54,155 nt of DNA, taken from positions 1-54,155 of the forward strand of contig JAIQFL010000142.1 in NCBI GenBank assembly GCA_020073365.1, in the 5' to 3' direction. Source of the DNA: Terriglobia bacterium. GTDB taxonomy: Bacteria > Acidobacteriota > Terriglobia > Bryobacterales > Bryobacteraceae. The translations under genes and the position numbers were made by a program. How positions within the stretch are numbered: the first letter of the stretch is position 1; every line of letters starts with the position of its first letter. Positions 52,492 to 54,155 of the stretch are shown here, piece after piece. The notes beneath the pieces are model-generated. The model saw only the letters and a list, made by a program, of their open reading frames with translations, was not told where the DNA came from and searched no databases.

Positions 52492-54069
52492 ATGCCGGCG
52501 GACTTCCAGCCCGACAGCGTGCGGAGCCAACTCGAACGAGTAGTCAACAGCAAGGCATTTGCTTCCTCCGCTCGATCCGGCAAGCTGCTTCGCTTTCTGG
52601 TGGAGAGAACGCTCAGTGGCGATGCCGGCGGATTGAAGGAATACACGATCGGAGCTCAAGCGCTGGAGCGCGGCGATTCGTTCGATCCGCGCACGGACCC
52701 GATCGTGCGGGCGGAAGCATCGCGTTTGCGGACCCGTCTGGCCCTCTACTATGCAACCGAGGGCCTCGCGGATGAGGTGGCGATCTCGTTGCCCAAGGGT
52801 AGCTACGTGCCAGTGTTCGAGAGCCGGACGCAGAGTCGCGCCGAACCCGCTGGTTCGGACCGACGTTGGAAAATCACGGCGCTGGCTTGCGCCGCTCTGG
52901 CCGTCATTGCCGTGGGGTGGTCCTGGCGTGCCGGAGATTCGCGACCGGCACCCTTGCGGCGGTTCGAAATCGAACTGCGATCCGGAGGGTCGCTCGGCGG
53001 AACGGTCAGTCCCGACGTGGCGATCTCGCCGGATGGCTCCCTTTTGATCTTCATCGCCCAGGACGCCAATGCAGTCGCGCGCCTCTACACGCTACTGCTC
53101 GACGAGCAAAACGCATCAGCTTTGGAAGGAACGGAAGGAGCCCGCGATCCGTTTTTCTCCCCGGACGGGCAGTGGATCGCTTTTCAAGCGAATGGCAAGC
53201 TCAGGAAGATTCCCGCAGCAGGCGGGCCCGCCGTCGTGTTGTGCGACGCGAGCGATTCCCACGGTGGAAGTTGGGGTGCGGACGGCAATATTTATGCCGT
53301 TCTGGACACCACAGGTAAGGTCCGGCGGATTCCCGGTAATGGAGGGAACCCTGTGACGGTGGCCGACCTTTCTCCCGGTTTGCTCGCCTACCCACAGGTA
53401 CTTCCCGGTTCGACTGCCCTTTTACTGACGAGCGTGTTCGGAGGCGGAACTGCCATCGAGGTGCTGTCACTGAAAGACGGGAGCCGCAAGGTAGTGGCCC
53501 GCGGCGGTACGACTGCCCGTTATTTACCCAACGGCTATCTTGTCTACCTGACCGGCGGTACCCTGTTCGCTGTGGCCTTCGACCCGGCACGCCGGGAGAC
53601 GCGCGGCGCTCCTGTGGCGATCCTGCACGACGTTGCCTATTCACTGACGCACGGCTTCGCTCACCTTGCCTTCTCGGAAAACGGAACTGTGGTTTACCGT
53701 CGCAGCAGCAATCTGGTATCGATTGATTGGCTGGATGCTACCGGCAACACCACGCCTCTCGTGCCCACGCCGGCACGTTATGTCCGGCCGCGGCTATCAT
53801 CGGACGGGACGCGACTGGTATACGGCATAGCGGAAGCCTCCGGTATCAGCTCATGGGCCTTCGACATTCGCACGGGGACCGCGACCCGCGTCACATCGGG
53901 CGATAGCTCCGTGAGCCAACCTATGTGGACTGGGTGCGGCTCTTTTGCGTTTTGGGCTAAGACTCCATCTATCAATACGATAGCTGGCATGCGGGGTCTT
54001 CATGCTGCGCGGATGAGAGGGGATATCCACACTCCGGCGGGATATCGGGTGAGTCCTAAACTAAGGTGA
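52492..54069 (+). pseudogene. Membrane PD40 propeller protein with N-terminal 100-residue domain, 3' end replaced (PD40-2)
   Basis: The start is the ATG at 52492 (MPADFQPDSVRSQLERVVNS). The N-terminal domain (about 1-100) has KLLRFLVERTLSGDAGGLKE, TDPIVRAEASRLRTRLALYY and a GSYVPVF end, as in PD40-1. A membrane span (WKITALACAALAVIAVGWSW) leads to PD40 blades, FFSPDGQWIAFQANGKL and LSSDGTRLVYGIAE. After SVSQPMWT, at 53931, the sequence GCGSFAFWAKTPSINTI is no longer propeller-like, and the frame ends 46 residues later. The intact paralogue continues for about 200 more residues. The break coincides with a GGGTGCGGCT sequence matching the start of ISKra4-type inverted repeats, so an insertion probably truncated the gene. 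It lies divergent from ankyrin-cyclase C. Confidence 0.7.
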
Positions 54070-54155
54070 TGACGTGTTGGATTACCGGGTGAAACGCCAA
54101 TCAAGATGGGCGTGCAGCGATTTTCCTTCAGAAAAATCGAGAAAAGCATGAGAAA
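53932..54155. mobile_element. Possible start of another ISKra4-type element (runs off the window)
   Basis: From 53932 the bases GGGTGCGGCTCTTTT match the first 15 of the ISKra4-type right end (GGGTGCGGCTACTTT) at 13 positions. They begin exactly where PD40-2 stops looking like a propeller. About 220 bp follow with no recognised gene before the window ends. The other end and any target duplication are outside the window, so this is tentative. Confidence 0.4.

Overview
The window reads as chromosomal DNA of a GC-rich acidobacterium, probably order Bryobacterales and close to Candidatus Solibacter. This is inferred from the mix of gene families: ECF sigma factors of the TIGR02999 type beside Ser/Thr kinases with C-terminal PD40 (TolB-like) propellers, tannase-type esterases, and conserved housekeeping genes. 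No rRNA or complete tRNA was seen.

Left part (1-18.5 kb) is mostly housekeeping. On the minus strand lie a partial terC, ribF, an MBL phosphodiesterase-like gene and a DUF1844 gene, then a GAF/SpoIIE-type phosphatase and an RluD-like pseudouridine synthase. On the plus strand uvrA, a deoxyhypusine-synthase-like gene and a CPBP protease are joined by ATGA overlaps, followed by aroA. holB and tmk run the other way, and a radical SAM/SPASM gene follows. A 2.9-kb block (about 2.4-5.3 kb) of small and broken genes is inserted between the phosphatase and its former neighbour. It is bounded by two diverged copies of the phosphatase 3' end.

Middle part (18.8-34.4 kb) is accessory and eroded. It holds a beta-barrel/thioredoxin fusion interrupted by an in-frame TGA and a PD40 gene broken by two frameshifts. 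That PD40 gene is also split by a 2,024-bp IS3-type element carrying a beta-helix cargo gene. A frameshifted DUF4440 gene, a kinase/ECF pair, a di-heme cytochrome, a truncated lipocalin-like gene, a 2,006-bp ISKra4-type element with a 9-bp target duplication, and an ISL3 fragment follow.

Right part (34.4-54.2 kb) is a signalling cluster: two more kinase-PD40 proteins, a second ECF sigma factor, two membrane PD40 proteins sharing an uncharacterised N-terminal domain, a periplasmic MBL hydrolase, a tannase-family esterase, and three paralogues of an unusual family. These three combine ankyrin repeats with a terpene-cyclase-like (alpha/alpha barrel) domain that carries a c-type heme motif (CXXCH or CX3CH). 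The domain order is permuted between paralogues, and each lies next to a PD40 gene. This recurrent ankyrin/heme/cyclase plus PD40 association, beside ECF-kinase pairs, is the best candidate for an undescribed system. A working model is that PD40 proteins sense something outside the cytoplasm, kinases relay to ECF factors, and the exported ankyrin-cyclase proteins are outputs or partners. The model is inference.
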